Assembly: GCA_001972305.1 (NCBI GenBank)
Contig: BDDD01000057.1
Coordinates: 357,854-421,853 of the forward strand
Reading direction: 5' to 3'
DNA: 64,000 nucleotides
Source: Cephalotus follicularis
Taxonomy: Eukaryota > Streptophyta > Magnoliopsida > Oxalidales > Cephalotaceae
The notes under the pieces were generated by a model. The model was not told the DNA's origin and made no database searches. It saw only the letters and a program-made list of their open reading frames with translations. Position numbers and translations under genes: made by a program. Of this stretch, positions 21,934 to 33,892 are shown piece after piece; position 1 is the stretch's first letter; every line of letters begins with the position of its first letter.

Positions 21934-22736
21934 TTATTGCATAGTTTCCAAAGGATCACAATGACCAATAAAATTTGTTTCAATTTGTTTGCCTTTCTCA
22001 TTTAGAGAAGCTTTGTATAAGTCGACCCAATGCTTCGCTGTGCGACAAGCACAGTACCAATGACCTTCCATACCACATTGATTGTAATTACGCTTTTTTA
22101 CTTTGAGCTTGTCCAGCATTGCTGGATTTTACAGGATTGCGTCACTTTTGACATTGTTTTGTATCAGGATTTTTCCATTTCATGTTATTGTTATTATGTG
22201 GCCCCAAGAAATTTTGCTTTCTTCCATTGCCACTTCCTCTTCCACGTCCTCGTCCACGCCCTCTTCCTCATCCTTCAAAATAGAATGAAGTTACATGTAC
22301 CTCTGGTAAAGGGACTGAACTAGTTGGACGACTGTCATGATTTTACAGGAGTAATTCATTATTTTGCTCCGCAATAAGAAGAGATCCAATTAGTTCACGA
22401 TTTTTATTGAACCTGTGTAACCTATACTATTGTTACAGTAACACATTGGATGCATTAAATGTTCGATATGTTTTCTCCAACAACATATCCTCGGTGATAC
22501 GTGAAATTATATTCTGAAACTATTTTAAAGTCTTGAAATCATAGCTGTGACCAATCATTCAATTCCTTTGGCAGTACAACAGTTTTCAAATGCTTAAACC
22601 TATCATTTAGATTTTTCCACAATTCAAGTGGATTTTCAATAATTAGATATTCATATTTCTGGCCATCATCAATACGATGCCTTATTCTTTCCAGAAATAT
22701 CAAGGGCAATGAATTTCTGTTTTTCAATGCTTGCCA
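21934..22736 (-). pseudogene. Copia gag with CCHC knuckle
   Basis: The probable start on the minus strand is ATG at 22,736 (MASIEKQKFIALDISG). It is followed by IRHRIDDGQKYEYLI and ENPLELWKNLNDRFKH (22,727-22,539), the UBN2-like gag domain, frameshifted. The zinc knuckle at 22,080-22,040 reads NYNQCGMEGHWYCACR; the first cysteine is replaced by asparagine, so zinc binding is probably impaired. An R/G-rich stretch lies near 22,220-22,270. Confidence 0.8.
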
Positions 22737-22808
22737 TTTTTACACTGAATCAAAAGATAAAATAAATGTCATTTAAGCATAGTAAATAAACAAAGTTTAC
22801 TGCAATAA

Positions 22809-22982
22809 AAAAATTGGGACCTCATTGGTACAATCACAGGTCATGCTCACTTTCTCCCAATTTAATCAGGGCATGAGACCACTTGAGCATAATGGGGCTT
22901 GCCGGGACTTGAACATCGGACCTCAAGTATAAACGAGCGGCTTCCTACCACTAAGTCATCATCTCAAGTGATGATAATTGTT
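22809..22982 (-). mobile_element. tRNA-derived SINE
   Basis: Read on the minus strand, a pol III box A (GATGACTTAGTGGTAGG, 22,945-22,961) is followed 40 bp later by a box B (GATGTTCAAGTCCC, 22,904-22,917). A tRNA-unrelated body and a T-rich 3' end precede a short A/T tail. Flanks share TGCAATAA (22,801-22,808 and 22,983-22,990), a plausible target duplication. Length is about 170 bp, typical of plant SINEs. It lies in the copia untranslated leader. Confidence 0.75.
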
Positions 22983-23487
22983 TGCAATAATAAATATATA
23001 TAGATATATGATAATATCCTTATTTAGATTATTAATTGGACAAAATATCAAATAATTGCAATAAATAAAATTGATCATAAAGAAAATAATGTAAATATAT
23101 AAACAGTAAACGGGTTCTCACCTATACATCGTAAGGTGGTACCGCTACATATTAAATATTTATGTTCCCACTAAGTCTCAGGCAATTCCAGTACACAAAT
23201 GGTACCTCAAGAAAAGTAAATCACAAAAATATTTCACACCACGTATATGGTGATTCGCACAGATGAGTAATATACTAAAGTAATAATAGAGACATACATT
23301 TTCATACGCTCTCTGTACTCCATACAAACGATGAAACCACGAAACTTTATTATATATATATATAATATGTGTTTTCACACATAGGCGGTACTCCGACCAA
23401 TCGATGGAACATTTAATCTTTGTTATTATATATGTGTGTGTGTGTGTGTGAAACTAATTTAAATTACCTCAAATCTCCGCTGGATAA

Positions 23488-23505
23488 AGTCTCGTGCTGA
23501 TAACG
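23488..23505 (-). other. Copia primer-binding site region
   Basis: Immediately downstream of the 5' LTR on the minus strand is CGTTATCAGCACGAGAC, a variant of the TGGTATCAGAGC-type site used by many plant copia elements with initiator-Met tRNA. Confidence 0.55.
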
Positions 23506-23698
23506 TGTTATAAACTTATGAGATTAACTAACAAATGAAGATAAAGAAATCAAGAAAGAAAGTAGGAGAGAATAAGAGATTTTCTTATTATGAATCCTTT
23601 AACTTCTTAATAACAATACATTCCTATTTATAAGAGTTTAAAAGGGATTGTTGAAATAGTGTTTTGTTGTTAGAATAGTAATTCATTATTATACAATA
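23506..23698 (-). repeat. Copia 5' LTR, intact
   Basis: 193-bp LTR. On the minus strand it starts TATTGTATAATAATG and ends TTTATAACA, with TATAAATAGG as a probable TATA box around 23,628-23,637. The target duplication ctatt follows at 23,699. Confidence 0.85.
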
Positions 23699-23703
23699 CT
23701 ATT

Positions 23704-24183
23704 AGATTAATTAGGAGAATCATTTTTTTTCTTTGGGAAAATCTTTTGCTACTTTTCTAGGGTCAGGCGGTGTTATTACGTCACTTGAACATTTTAAGAT
23801 CTTGTTGTAAGATCCCATATTTTGGTAATAAATATTATTAGTAATAAATATTATTTACTATAAGTAATAATGTTGGGTGCTTTTTTTTTAATAATCAATT
23901 TTACATGTTATGTAAAAGCGTAAAATTTCTGTTTTCTGACGTAACAGTGTACATAAATGTTTACGTTTGTACGAATCTGATAATTTTGCATAAGAAAATA
24001 CTTTATAGAGTAAAACATGAAAAAAAAATTACGATCGTATTTTCATCTAAACAGTTCGACATTATTTTACGCGTTATGCGAATATTTTGCGAGGAAACGA
24101 ATTTTTTGTAAAATTGATCGAGGCTCGGACCTACGTGACGACCCTAGTACCTAAACACAATCCTAGAATAGGGCCATGAGTGG
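23704..24183. other. Flanking sequence between the copia and hAT elements, probably an old long LTR
   Basis: No gene. A TGTAAGATCCC stretch at about 23,806 resembles the 5' end of the long Tekay-like LTRs here, and the sequence after the hAT (33,235 on) and after solo LTR C (37,701-38,955) reads as its continuation. The assignment is inferred from style, not from matched ends. Confidence 0.35.
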
Positions 24184-24266
24184 CCTATAGGCAGGGACGT
24201 AGCTAGGAATCTAACACAATGGCGGCACAAGTTCATTGTTTAAAAAAAATTAATAGTCGTACCTGA

Positions 24267-26560
24267 TTACAATAATGTATGACGAGTTTTCATATTTTGG
24301 AACCGTTGGATTATTGCTTCATTATCAATGACATTAAATATATCTTTTTCAATATATGTCACCAAAATGTCGTTCATCCATTGATCTCTCATTCGGTTTC
24401 GTAGTCGGTTCTTTATAATATTCATAGCAGAAAAATCTCTCTCCACAGTAGCAGTCAATAATATAAGTTTCCAGTTGATTTTTAAGCTCCATAAGATCGG
24501 CAGCAGAAAAATCATTTGGATAAAACTTGGCGAATGAAACTAAATCCTCTGTATTAAATGCCAAGAAATGATTAATGGGATTTAGACAAGCCATGCAAAG
24601 AAGCAGTTTGGTATTTACTTCTGTAAAACGATCATTCAACTCCAGCAATTGCATATCAATAACTGTATAAAATACCTCAATACGATAATAATTTGAGTTT
24701 ATAAGCCCTTGAATTCTCTATCTCGACCTACCTCGAGGCACCCACATATCATCCATATTCGGAACAATGATGTTTTGTTTGTTAGAGAATAATTACACTT
24801 CATCAAGAAGAGAATCCCTACAATTTTCTCTCATATCTTTTAACCTTTGTTTAGAAATATTAACTTATCTCATTGCATTTACAATATCTTGTTCTTTTCG
24901 CTGCAATGCTTATGAAAGTTCATTAGTAATCCCAAGGGTATCATGCATAAGATGCAGACAAAATACAAAATCAAAGTATTGTAAAGCCTCCATTAAAGCA
25001 CATGCCTCACCTCTTTGTTCTGAATTTGAGCCACCCACTGTAATAATATCAAGAACTTCAATTATATATGGCAAAATAAATATAAAGTTGATTAATGTAC
25101 CGTAATGAGACCCCCAACGAGTATCATCTGGACGCTTGAGACCAATTTCTTGATTTAAACCTTTTTCCAGTTACCAAACCATTATTTTCCAATGCTTTGA
25201 AGACACGTTCAGCATGTTTGTCTCGAAGTTGATCACGGCGTTTGCATGAAGCTCCAATAATATTTAATAAATTGGTTACTATATTAAAAAGTAAAGCAAC
25301 ATAGACATGATTTTTTTTGCAGTAGCAACCAATGCTAATTGAAGTTGATGTGCAAAACAATGACTATAGTGTGCAGTCTTATTCTCTTTTATAATAAGAG
25401 ACTTAAGACCACCAAACTCACCTCGCATATTGCTTGCTCCATCTTACCCTTGACCTCGAATGCTTGATAAGCTTAAACCATACTTAGAGAACAGAGCTTC
25501 AATTACCATTTTCAATGATAAAGATGTGGTACTTGATACATGCACAATACCAATGAAACGTTCAATAAAACACCCTTCTCTATTCACAAAACTCAAGGCC
25601 ACTGCCATTTGTTCTTTACTTGAAATATCATGAGCTTCATCAACCAAAATAGAGAATAAACCATTTCCAAGCTCCTTGATTATAGCATTGGTTGTTTCAA
25701 TAGCATATGCATTGATAATATCTTTCTGAATTTCTGGAGCAGTCATTTGTTGATTCTCAGGTGCATTGCACAATGTAACATTATTGATATCCTCATTATG
25801 ATTTCCAAGAAACTTCAAAAGTTCAAGAAAATTACCTTGATTTTTGGAATTTTCAGATTCATCGTTTCCTCTAAAGGCCATTCCTTGTCGCAAAAGAAAT
25901 CTAACATAATCAACTGATGCATTCAAGCAAGTTCGATATTCTTGTCGAGCACGATCACTTTGTTGACAAATAATAGTCTGGATATGTTGTTTTTGATTCA
26001 TCAAAGCCTCACAATTCCTCCGAGCTTGATTATGAGCACTGTTATGAGCTCCAACATGAGTGTCAAACTTCTTTTTATTTTTTCAGTATTTAAAACCTAT
26101 ATTAACAAAGGTCTTTCCACTGGGATTGAAGAGATAAGAATATAAACAATATGCAATATCATCTGTTATGCTATACTCCAACCATGTAGAATATTTATCA
26201 AACCAAACTTTATTAAATCGTCGCATTTTTTCTCCAATTAAAGATTGAAAAAACTCATGATCACAAGGTTGGCAAGGACCTTTTTGCAGATATGCTCTTT
26301 GAACTTCATCATTCTTGGATCCATAACTAGAGATTAGTGGTCGTAATCCAGGATCAGAATGAAGACTGCCTAAATCAACTTCTATGCATCTTCTTTTACT
26401 AAAGATCAGATTTTGACATGCTAGAGTCATTGGGTGCTTCTCTTTTATTAGAATCGATATCTACTTGATTTTTAGCTTCAGCAGTGGGTTCCTTTTCACA
26501 ATTACTCGGCACATGAGAAGATGATAGAATTTCACAATTTTGCACTTTTTTTAATACCTT
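24267..26560 (-). pseudogene. hAT transposase (TTF zinc finger, DUF4371, C-terminal dimerisation)
   Basis: N-terminal region about 26,560-26,430 (acidic, poorly conserved). The TTF-type zinc finger is at 26,430-26,083 (DPGLRPLISSYGSKNDEVQRAYLQKGPCQP). DUF4371 spans 26,004-25,444 (YVRFLLRQGMAFRGNDESENSKNQGNFLELL, then LFSILVDEAHDISSKEQMA). Decayed RNase H-fold sequence is at 25,360-24,660. The C-terminal hAT dimerisation block is at 24,460-24,350 (TATVERDFSAMNIIKNRLRNRM). At least three frameshifts or stops are present. It would cut and paste hAT ends; this copy is dead. Confidence 0.88.
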
Positions 26561-26735
26561 AACATAATTGTTGAATTGAAAAGAAAAAAAATACTAGAAG
26601 CTGATGCGAAAGAAGAAAGTCTAATTTTGTTATACATGTTAATCTGTTATAATCTAATTTCTATGTTAATTCTTTATTAGTATTCATAAATATAATATTT
26701 CATCCATTTATTTTCCGTTACTCTAAGACAAAAAC

Positions 26736-27518
26736 TGTGACGACCCGAATTCTCTTTTGTACTGTTCATGCATACATCGTACCGTATTGTACCGTATTGG
26801 ACCATACTAAACTATATTGAATTGAGGTATTCTTATACCTATTGATATTGTATTGATCACATGCATGTATAGTCGGGATTTTGGGCGGAGTTTCAGAGTG
26901 TTGACCGAATTGACTATTTAAGTCAATTCCTTGTCATTTCTCTCATTCTTATCATTCATCCTCCTCTCTCTATCCTTCTCCCTCTCTCTCTATCTAAGCA
27001 GCCTCCATCTTCCACCATTGCAACCCCGGATTACATCTCCATCGACAAGGACAACAATTGCAAGTAGTGGATTGGTGATTGAACGGCATAGCAGTGGTTT
27101 GAGTGATTGAAAGCTCGACTTTTTAAGCTTCAGTGAGAGGTAGGACTTCTTACTTGAATTGCCTGCCTCCTGTATTGATTGAATGATTGATTGTATTGAC
27201 TGAATGACTGATTGAATGATTGAATTGAGTGAATTGGGATTTTTAGGGTTTATAGCAAACCCTTAACCTAATTGTTGATTAAAGGATTGAAATTGAATTT
27301 GGAAGGTTGTAACTAGTCTTACTAACCTCAAATGATTGATTGTAAACTTTGGTTTTCAAAGTATGGCTTTAAATTGGATTTTGACTTGAGATTGGCCCAA
27401 TTTTCTGCAAAAAAATCGACTCTGCCCTGAAAAGATATCGACCCTTAGCCCAAAGACGTCGATGTCTTTCTCATCATAGCGTTGTATCTTTGATTCTGCG
27501 GCAAAGACATCGACGTCT
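26736..27518 (+). repeat. Tekay 5' LTR, truncated
   Basis: Aligns base by base with 30,125-30,913. The match stops at GACATCGACGTCT inside the palindrome array. It includes the CT-rich 26,940-27,000 stretch and the start of the GACRTCGAYGTC array. Confidence 0.9.
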
Positions 27519-27551
27519 CATCATAGCCGATCTTATTGTTGAGATTGATGA

Positions 27552-30072
27552 TTGTTGAGATTGATGAATAAGTACCCTCTGCCGCACATTGATGAGCTAT
27601 TCGATCAGCTTAGAGGAGCGACAGTGTTTTCTAAGCTCGACTTGAGATCGGGCTACCACCGGTTGAAAGTCAGACCGGAGGATATTCTGAAGACGGCTTT
27701 AAGATTGAGATATGGCCATTATGAGTTCTTAGTTATGCCTTTTGGTGTGACTAATACTCCTGCGGCTTTCATGGACCTGATGAACCGAGTGTTCAGACAG
27801 TATTTGGTTCAGTTCATTGTAGTGTTCATTGATGACCTCTTAGTCTATTCCAGGACCGACGAGGAGCATGCCAAGCACCTCTACATTGTATTGCAAACTT
27901 TGAGGGATCATCGACTGTATGCCAAATTCGACAAGTGCGAGTTTTGGCTATCGAAGGCTGCTTTCTAGGGCATATTGTTTCTGGTGATGGTTTATCAGTG
28001 GATCCATCGAAAGTAGAGGCAGTGAAAGATTGGAAACGATTGACGAATGCTTCTGAAGTTCGCAGCTTCTTGGGTTTAGCAGGGTATTATCGTCAGTTTG
28101 TTGAGAGATTTTCTCGTATTGCAACACCGTTGACCAAATTGACACAGAAGAACGCTGCCTTTGTATGGGATAGTGATTCTGAAAGAAGTTTTCAAGAGTT
28201 GAAAGACAGATTGATTTCTGCTCCTGTCCTAGCCTTTCCAGACGGGAACGAAGACTTTATTGTATACACCGATGCTTCTGGGAAGGGGTTTGGTTGTGTT
28301 CTTATGCAATACGGCAAAGTGATTGCATATGCATCGAGAAAGATCAAACCACATGAAGAAAACTATCCAGTGCATGACTTGGAATTGGCGGCCATTGTCA
28401 TTGATCTTGGAAAATGGCGCCACTTCCTTTATGGGACCAAGTTCACAGTTTTCACTGATCATAAGAGTTTGAGATATCTCTTTTCACAGAAGGAATTGAA
28501 CATGAGATAGAGAAGGTGGTTTGAGCTTCTTAATGATTATGATTGTGATATTGAAAATCATCCTGGAAAATCCAATGTCGTTGCAGATGCATTGAGTCGC
28601 AAGCTATCTTGTATGACTCTTTCCCATATACAGGTGCAACCTGCATTGCTTGACCGGATTAGAGATGCACAGATAGTGGATATTGAATTACAGAAAGTGG
28701 CTACTGCTATAGATGAACGATTGAAACCCGATTTCTCTCAATCTACAGATGGGTTATTTTGATACAAGAACAGAATTTGCATTCCAGCCGATAACGAGTT
28801 GAAGGAAGAGCTTCTTTCTCAAGCTCATAAATCTCGTCTCTCTGTTCATCCAGGGAGTACAAAGATGTATCGTGACCTAAAACTTAGCTATTGGTGGACT
28901 GGCATGAAGAGAGAAATCGCAGAGTTTGTATCGAGATGCCTCACTTATCAGCAAGTTAAGGGAGAGCACCAGAGACCGGCGGGCTTGCTTCAGCCATTAC
29001 TCATTCTTGAGTGGAAATGGGAGCACATTACTATGGATTTCGTGTCTGGGTTGCCTCTGACTCGTGACAGACATGATGGTATATGGGTTGTGGTCGATCG
29101 ACTCACGAAGTAGGCCCACTTTCTACCGATTCGGATGACTTATTCTAGAGAAAAGTTGTCCAAATTGTTCATGAAAGAGATTGTTAAAGCACATGGAGCT
29201 CCTGTCAGCATTGTTTCAGATCGAGACTCTCGCTTCACTTCCGGGTTTTGGAGGAAGTTACAGGTAGCTATGGGTACAAAATTGAGTTTCAGCACTGCTT
29301 TTCATCCATAAACGGATGGTTTGTCTGAAAGGACCATTCAGACATTGAAGGACATGCTTCGAGCATGCGTTCTCAACTTTGGAGGTAGTTGGGATGACTA
29401 CTTGCATTTGATTGAGTTCTCGTATAACAATAGTTATCACGAGAACATACATATGGCTCCCAGTAAAGCCCTATATGGTAGGAAGTGTTGATCGCCAGTT
29501 TGTTGGGATCAGGTCAATGAAAAGAGTATTTTGGGGCCAGAGATTGTACAGATTACCGCAGAGAAAGTGAAATTGATTAGAGACCAATTGATTGTTGCAC
29601 AGAGTAGACAGAAAAGCTATGCTGATGTTCATCGTAGAGGCTTGGAGTTTAGTGTTGGTGACCATGTTTTCCTCAAGGTATCGCCCACTAAAGGAGTCTT
29701 GAGATTCGGGAAGAAAGGAAAGATTTCTCCTCGTTTTATTGGACCTTTGAGGTATTGGATCGGATTGGCCGACTTGCTTACAGGCTTGCCTTGCCTCCAA
29801 TATTGTCGGGAGTGCATGATGTGTTCCAAGTTTCTCAGTTGAGGAGATATGTTCGAGATCCTTCACACATCATTGAGCATGGTCAGATTCAGTTGGAACC
29901 TGACTTATCGTTTACAGAGACTCCTATACAGATTATTGACCGACAGATCAGAGTATTGAGAAACAAGACTATCCCTTTGGTCAGTGTTCTATGGCAGTAT
30001 CATGGTTCTATGGAGCGCACCTGGGAGTGTGAGGACGATATGAGAGGGACATATCCTTTCCTTTTTGATTGA
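27552..30072 (+). pseudogene. Chromovirus pol: RT, RNase H, integrase, chromodomain
   Basis: RT is truncated at the N-terminus: [31 protein letters not shown] and the catalytic FIDDLLVYS. RNase H follows ([36 protein letters not shown]), then integrase with zinc residues (HPGSTKMYRDLKLSYWW, CLTYQQVK), core HITMDFVSGLP, IVSDRDSRFTS and the [12 protein letters not shown] glutamate block. The GPF-like region and chromodomain end at 30,072. Interruptions: a frameshift near 27,960; stops near 28,509, 28,760, 29,113, 29,310 and 29,490, at least three of them explicable as C-to-T; a frameshift near 29,755. RT, RNase H and integrase would act in cDNA synthesis and insertion. Confidence 0.92.
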
Positions 30073-30107
30073 TTGATCATTGACCGATGAATCTGGGGAC
30101 CAGATTC

Positions 30108-30124
30108 TTTTAAGGAGGGGAGAA
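30108..30124 (+). other. Tekay polypurine tract
   Basis: TTTTAAGGAGGGGAGAA directly precedes the 3' LTR (TGTGATGACCC at 30,125). Confidence 0.85.
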
Positions 30125-32540
30125 TGTGATGACCCGAATTCCCTTTTGTACTGTTCATGCATACATCGTACCGTATTATACCATATTGGACCGTACTGAA
30201 CTGTATTGAATTGAGATATTCTTATACCTATTGATATTGTATTGATCACATGCATGTATAGTCAGGATTTTGGGCAGAGTTTCGGAGTGTTGACCGAATC
30301 GACTATTTAAGTCAATTCCTTGTCATTTCTCTCATTCTCACCATTCATCCTCCTCTCTCTATACTTCTCCCTCTCTATCTATCTGAGCAGCCTCTATCTT
30401 CCACCATTGCAGCCCCGGATTGCATCTCCATCGACAAGGACAGCGATTGCAAGTAGTGGATTGGTGATTGAACGACATAGCAGCGGTTTGAGTGATTGGA
30501 AGCTTGACTTTTGAAGCTTCAGTGAGACGTAGGACTTCTTACTTGAATTGCCTACCTCCTGTATTGATTGAATGATTTATTGTATTGACTGAATGACTGA
30601 TTGAATGATTGAATTGAGTGAATTGGGGTTTTTAGGGTTTATAGCAAACCCTTGACCTAATTGTTGATTAAAGGATTGAAATTGAATTTGGAAGGTTGTA
30701 ACTAGTCTTACTAACCTCAAATGATTGATTGTAAACTTTGGTTTTCAAAGAATGGCTTTAAATTGGATTTTGACTTGAGATTGGCCCTATTTTCTACAAA
30801 AAATCAACTCTGCCTGGAAAAGACATCGACCCTTAGCCCAAAGACGTCGATGTCTTTCTCATCAGAGCGTTGTATCTTTGATTCTGCGGTAAAGACATCG
30901 ACGTCTTTCAAAGACATCAACGTCTTTGCCTCGAGATGTCTCTCCCCTGCAAAGACATCGATGCCGAACATCGATGTGTATTCTCAGGCTATTTTTATTG
31001 AAAAGCGTCGACGCCTTTCTCCAAGGACATCGACGTCTTTGGCCAGATCTCTACACAAATAGGAAAGACATCGATGTCTTTCAAAGACATCGACGTCTTT
31101 CCACCGTTTTAAAGAGGAGTCGATGTCTTTCACCAAAGACATCGACGCCTAATGTACTGAAAGGAGTTTTTAACTGTTTTAAAGCCGGTTTTCAACTTCT
31201 TTTCACATTGCTAGAGCCTCACTTGAGGTGTTCAAGTGTTTGAAAATAGTTTTAATGATTGTACTGATCGATTGATTGCTTGAGTCATGAGTGTTGTTGT
31301 GAGTCTAAGTCGGTAAAATGGACGCACGTTTCCATCCCTTCATTAGGCACCACCACTTATCGGCCTTGCTTCGACGTTGTATTGATACATTGATCGATTG
31401 CTTGAGTCGTCAGTGTTGTTGTGAGTCTAAGTCGGTACTATGGACGCACGTTCCCATTTCTCCATTAGACACCACCACTTATTGACTTTACTTAATGTTG
31501 TATTGACTCGATTGAATGATTGATTGTATTGTATGAATCCTATAAAGCGACCTTGTTGTTTACGTTGGCATGTGAGGTTGACTTTATCCACCTATTCCGT
31601 CGATCGTTTCTTTTATTGTATTGTCTTGCTGACGAGCATGTGCTGACGAGCACGATTGATTGACGATTGACGCTCGCTGAGGGCCGTAGCTCCCTAACAG
31701 AATCAGTAGCTCTCTCATCTGTAGCTCATCGAGATTGTATTAGCCCAGCCATAGGCTGGAAGATCTATGCATTCCATACCTGATCAGTCTGAGAACCGTA
31801 GGTAGATCTCCCACCCTTTTTGAAGGACTACCTTCCGTGGGATTGATCACTGCTAACTGATTGACATTGAATTGACACCGGTCGCACGCTCTATAGGATA
31901 TTGATTGATTGATTGGGTGTTTCATACACCGCCACTGAGTGTCTGTCATTGATTGATTGTTATAGATCCTATCCGTGTGCTCTGTTATGGGCCACTATCA
32001 TACGGGTAGTCTGATCGCCAATTGTACATGTACATTTGCCATGTCATGCATTGATATTGTACACCGCACATTGATATTGTATAGATTGTCACCGATATTG
32101 CACATTGTACATGCATACATGCTGCATGGGGTTTCTGCTTAGCCAGTGTGGCTAACCCCATCCTTCGGGGTGGGGCTGTGTTGTACCTTTGTATGCGGCG
32201 TAGGTAGGGCAGCAAGTAGCAGTGGACAGAAGGACTGAACACCCGTTGACCGCACGACTTCTTGGGTATCGCGAAGCTGATAGAGCTATTGTAGTGAAAG
32301 ATGGAAATGTATTGCATTGTAATGTTGTTTTGAAGGATTGATGATGTATTGAAAAGACTAGTATTGTAAAGGATTTGTGTTGTATTGTATGGTTGGATTT
32401 GTATTGTATCTTCCGCAACTGATATGTATTGCAAAGTTTTAAAGTTTTTCACATTTTTATATTGCTAGTCCTGACCATTGTATTATGTATTGGATTGAGA
32501 GTAATGCCGCGTGTCCGCCCTACAGGCGCGGGGTCTTACA
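30125..32540 (+). repeat. Tekay 3' LTR, complete
   Basis: 2,416 bp, TG...CA. The palindrome array at 30,820-31,150 has about 15 copies of GACATCGACGTC-type units, several as tandem pairs joined by TTTCAAA. Two related 110-bp segments containing tcggtaNNatggacgcacg lie at 31,300-31,500. The remainder is non-coding; frames inside it are not genes. Confidence 0.9.
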
Positions 32541-33234
32541 AAAACTCCTAAATATCACAAAAATCGGTATCTACAATCAAATGCAATAAACTATAAATCA
32601 ATAGTTATTGTGTTAAAAAAGAAAGATCAAACAAACTCAAAAATAGCAAAATAAATTGTACTTACATTAGAACTTCTAATAAGTTAACTGGTACTTTATA
32701 CATAAATGAAAAAGAAACAAACTTTTATTGTGTAAAGCTTCTACTAGTAATAATTATGATGAGTCAAAAAGTCTCTCTGGTAGAGTAGTTAAGAAAATGT
32801 AAGAAGTGATTAACATAGAAATTAGAATCGTAAGGTCTAGCTTGTCAAAAATTGATTTTGGAAATCAAGATCTATACCTTAGGTTAGTGACGACAACCTA
32901 TGATGTCGCCTCTTCAAATTTCATTGTCAATCTGATCATAATTCTCAATCTTTTTATTTATTTATTTATTTATTTAAACTGTTCTTCTCTCAAATCTCAA
33001 TAGTTAATAGGGTTTATTTATTAATTTCTTTTATTATACCCAATATGTGCTGATATTTTTTACTTAATAAATTACTTAAAAGCCCATAATTATTATAGCC
33101 CAACTACTTACACTACAACCCAAATTTATAGGTAGGCACACACTATATATAATAAAAAAAATAAAAACTTTACAAAAGAGAGGGGAGGCACGTGCCTACG
33201 TAGGCCTCTCACTGCCTCTGTCCTTGCCTATAGG

Positions 33235-33429
33235 GTCGGCCATATGTGGTTAATAACACCCTTGACACTTGTCCTTAAGTGTAAGCCATGCATGAGACAA
33301 ACTCTTACACACTCAAACATGCTCACTATTCCCACCATTTCACATGCAAAGGTCGGTCATACACTCACACACTCCCAAAATCAATCAATAAGCATAAAAC
33401 AAACACATTCAAGATTGCTCATTTAAAGC
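33235..33429. other. Short flank between the hAT and solo LTR C
   Basis: CACTCAAACATG-type degenerate short repeats (33,295-33,380). No gene seen. It ends in cctta, the target duplicated by the next insertion. Confidence 0.5.
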
Positions 33430-33837
33430 CCTTATGTCACACCCCGTTTTCGATTTAACACATGGTTATCAGTTAATCTAGTATTTTACCAAAATAGTCA
33501 TAAATTTAAAACTTTTTGTGGAAGCAATCATTCATACTGGATTTATAAAAGTAGCATACACACACAGCTCATACTCCGTACTTAAGCTTAATACAGTACA
33601 TGTTATATAATACATATGGAAAATGTAAATATAACAACGGAGTATGACTTTATTACAATGCAACTCACTTTAACAACCTTAAATAAAAGTCTTCAAACGA
33701 GACTTCAGCAGCACTTGTCCAAATGCCTTCGTCAATCTAAAATTTTAGGTATTAGCCTTTGTCCTCACTCGGTTAAGTAGGAAGTATGCATGAATGCGAA
33801 TATACATATATAATCATGCATGACAGTTCATAATTTT

Positions 33838-33840
<3 letters not shown>

Positions 33841-33892
<52 letters not shown>
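33841..33892. repeat. (CT)n then (AT)n microsatellite
   Basis: About 20 CT units followed by an AT run, within solo LTR C. Confidence 0.95.

Larger units (their letters stand above)
1520..23698 (-). mobile_element. Ty1/copia LTR retrotransposon, heavily nested
   Basis: The element is bounded by two related LTRs (1,520-1,584 plus 11,378-11,504; and 23,506-23,698, about 192 bp each) and flanked by a perfect 5-bp duplication ctatt (1,515-1,519 and 23,699-23,703). Reading the minus strand, the order is LTR, leader with PBS, gag, CCHC knuckle, protease, integrase, RT, RNase H, polypurine tract, LTR. This integrase-before-RT order defines Ty1/copia. Coding parts are frameshifted and full of stops, so it cannot be autonomous. 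Insertions at 1,585-11,372, 12,750-16,821 and about 16,976-19,440 plus a SINE at 22,809-22,982 account for most of its 22 kb span. I do not assign a copia lineage. Confidence 0.88.
26736..32540 (+). mobile_element. Tekay/Del-like chromovirus (Ty3/gypsy), internally deleted
   Basis: A perfect duplication aaaac (26,731-26,735 and 32,541-32,545) flanks TGTGACGACCC...GGGGTCTTACA. The right LTR is complete (2,416 bp). The left LTR survives only for its first 783 bp and is fused, through about 30 bp of filler, to the middle of RT; the rest of the LTR, PBS, gag, protease and RT fingers are gone. The chromodomain-like pol C-terminus (PIQIIDRQIRVLRNKTIPLV, then WECEDDMRGTYP) supports Tekay/Del. Confidence 0.9.
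24192..33226 (-). mobile_element. hAT DNA transposon, ZMYM1-like, split by a chromovirus
   Basis: A perfect 8-bp duplication cctatagg (24,184-24,191 and 33,227-33,234) flanks termini CAGGGACGTAGC and (reverse complement) CAAGGACAGAGG, as expected for hAT. Without the Tekay insertion (26,736-32,540) it is about 3.2 kb. It encodes a TTF-type zinc-finger/DUF4371 transposase on the minus strand with frameshifts. The right part (32,546-33,226) is AT-rich and non-coding. Confidence 0.88.

Noticed and set aside
23440-23450. GT-rich run as a regulatory Z-DNA element
   Set aside because: Short ordinary (GT)n microsatellite with no supporting context.
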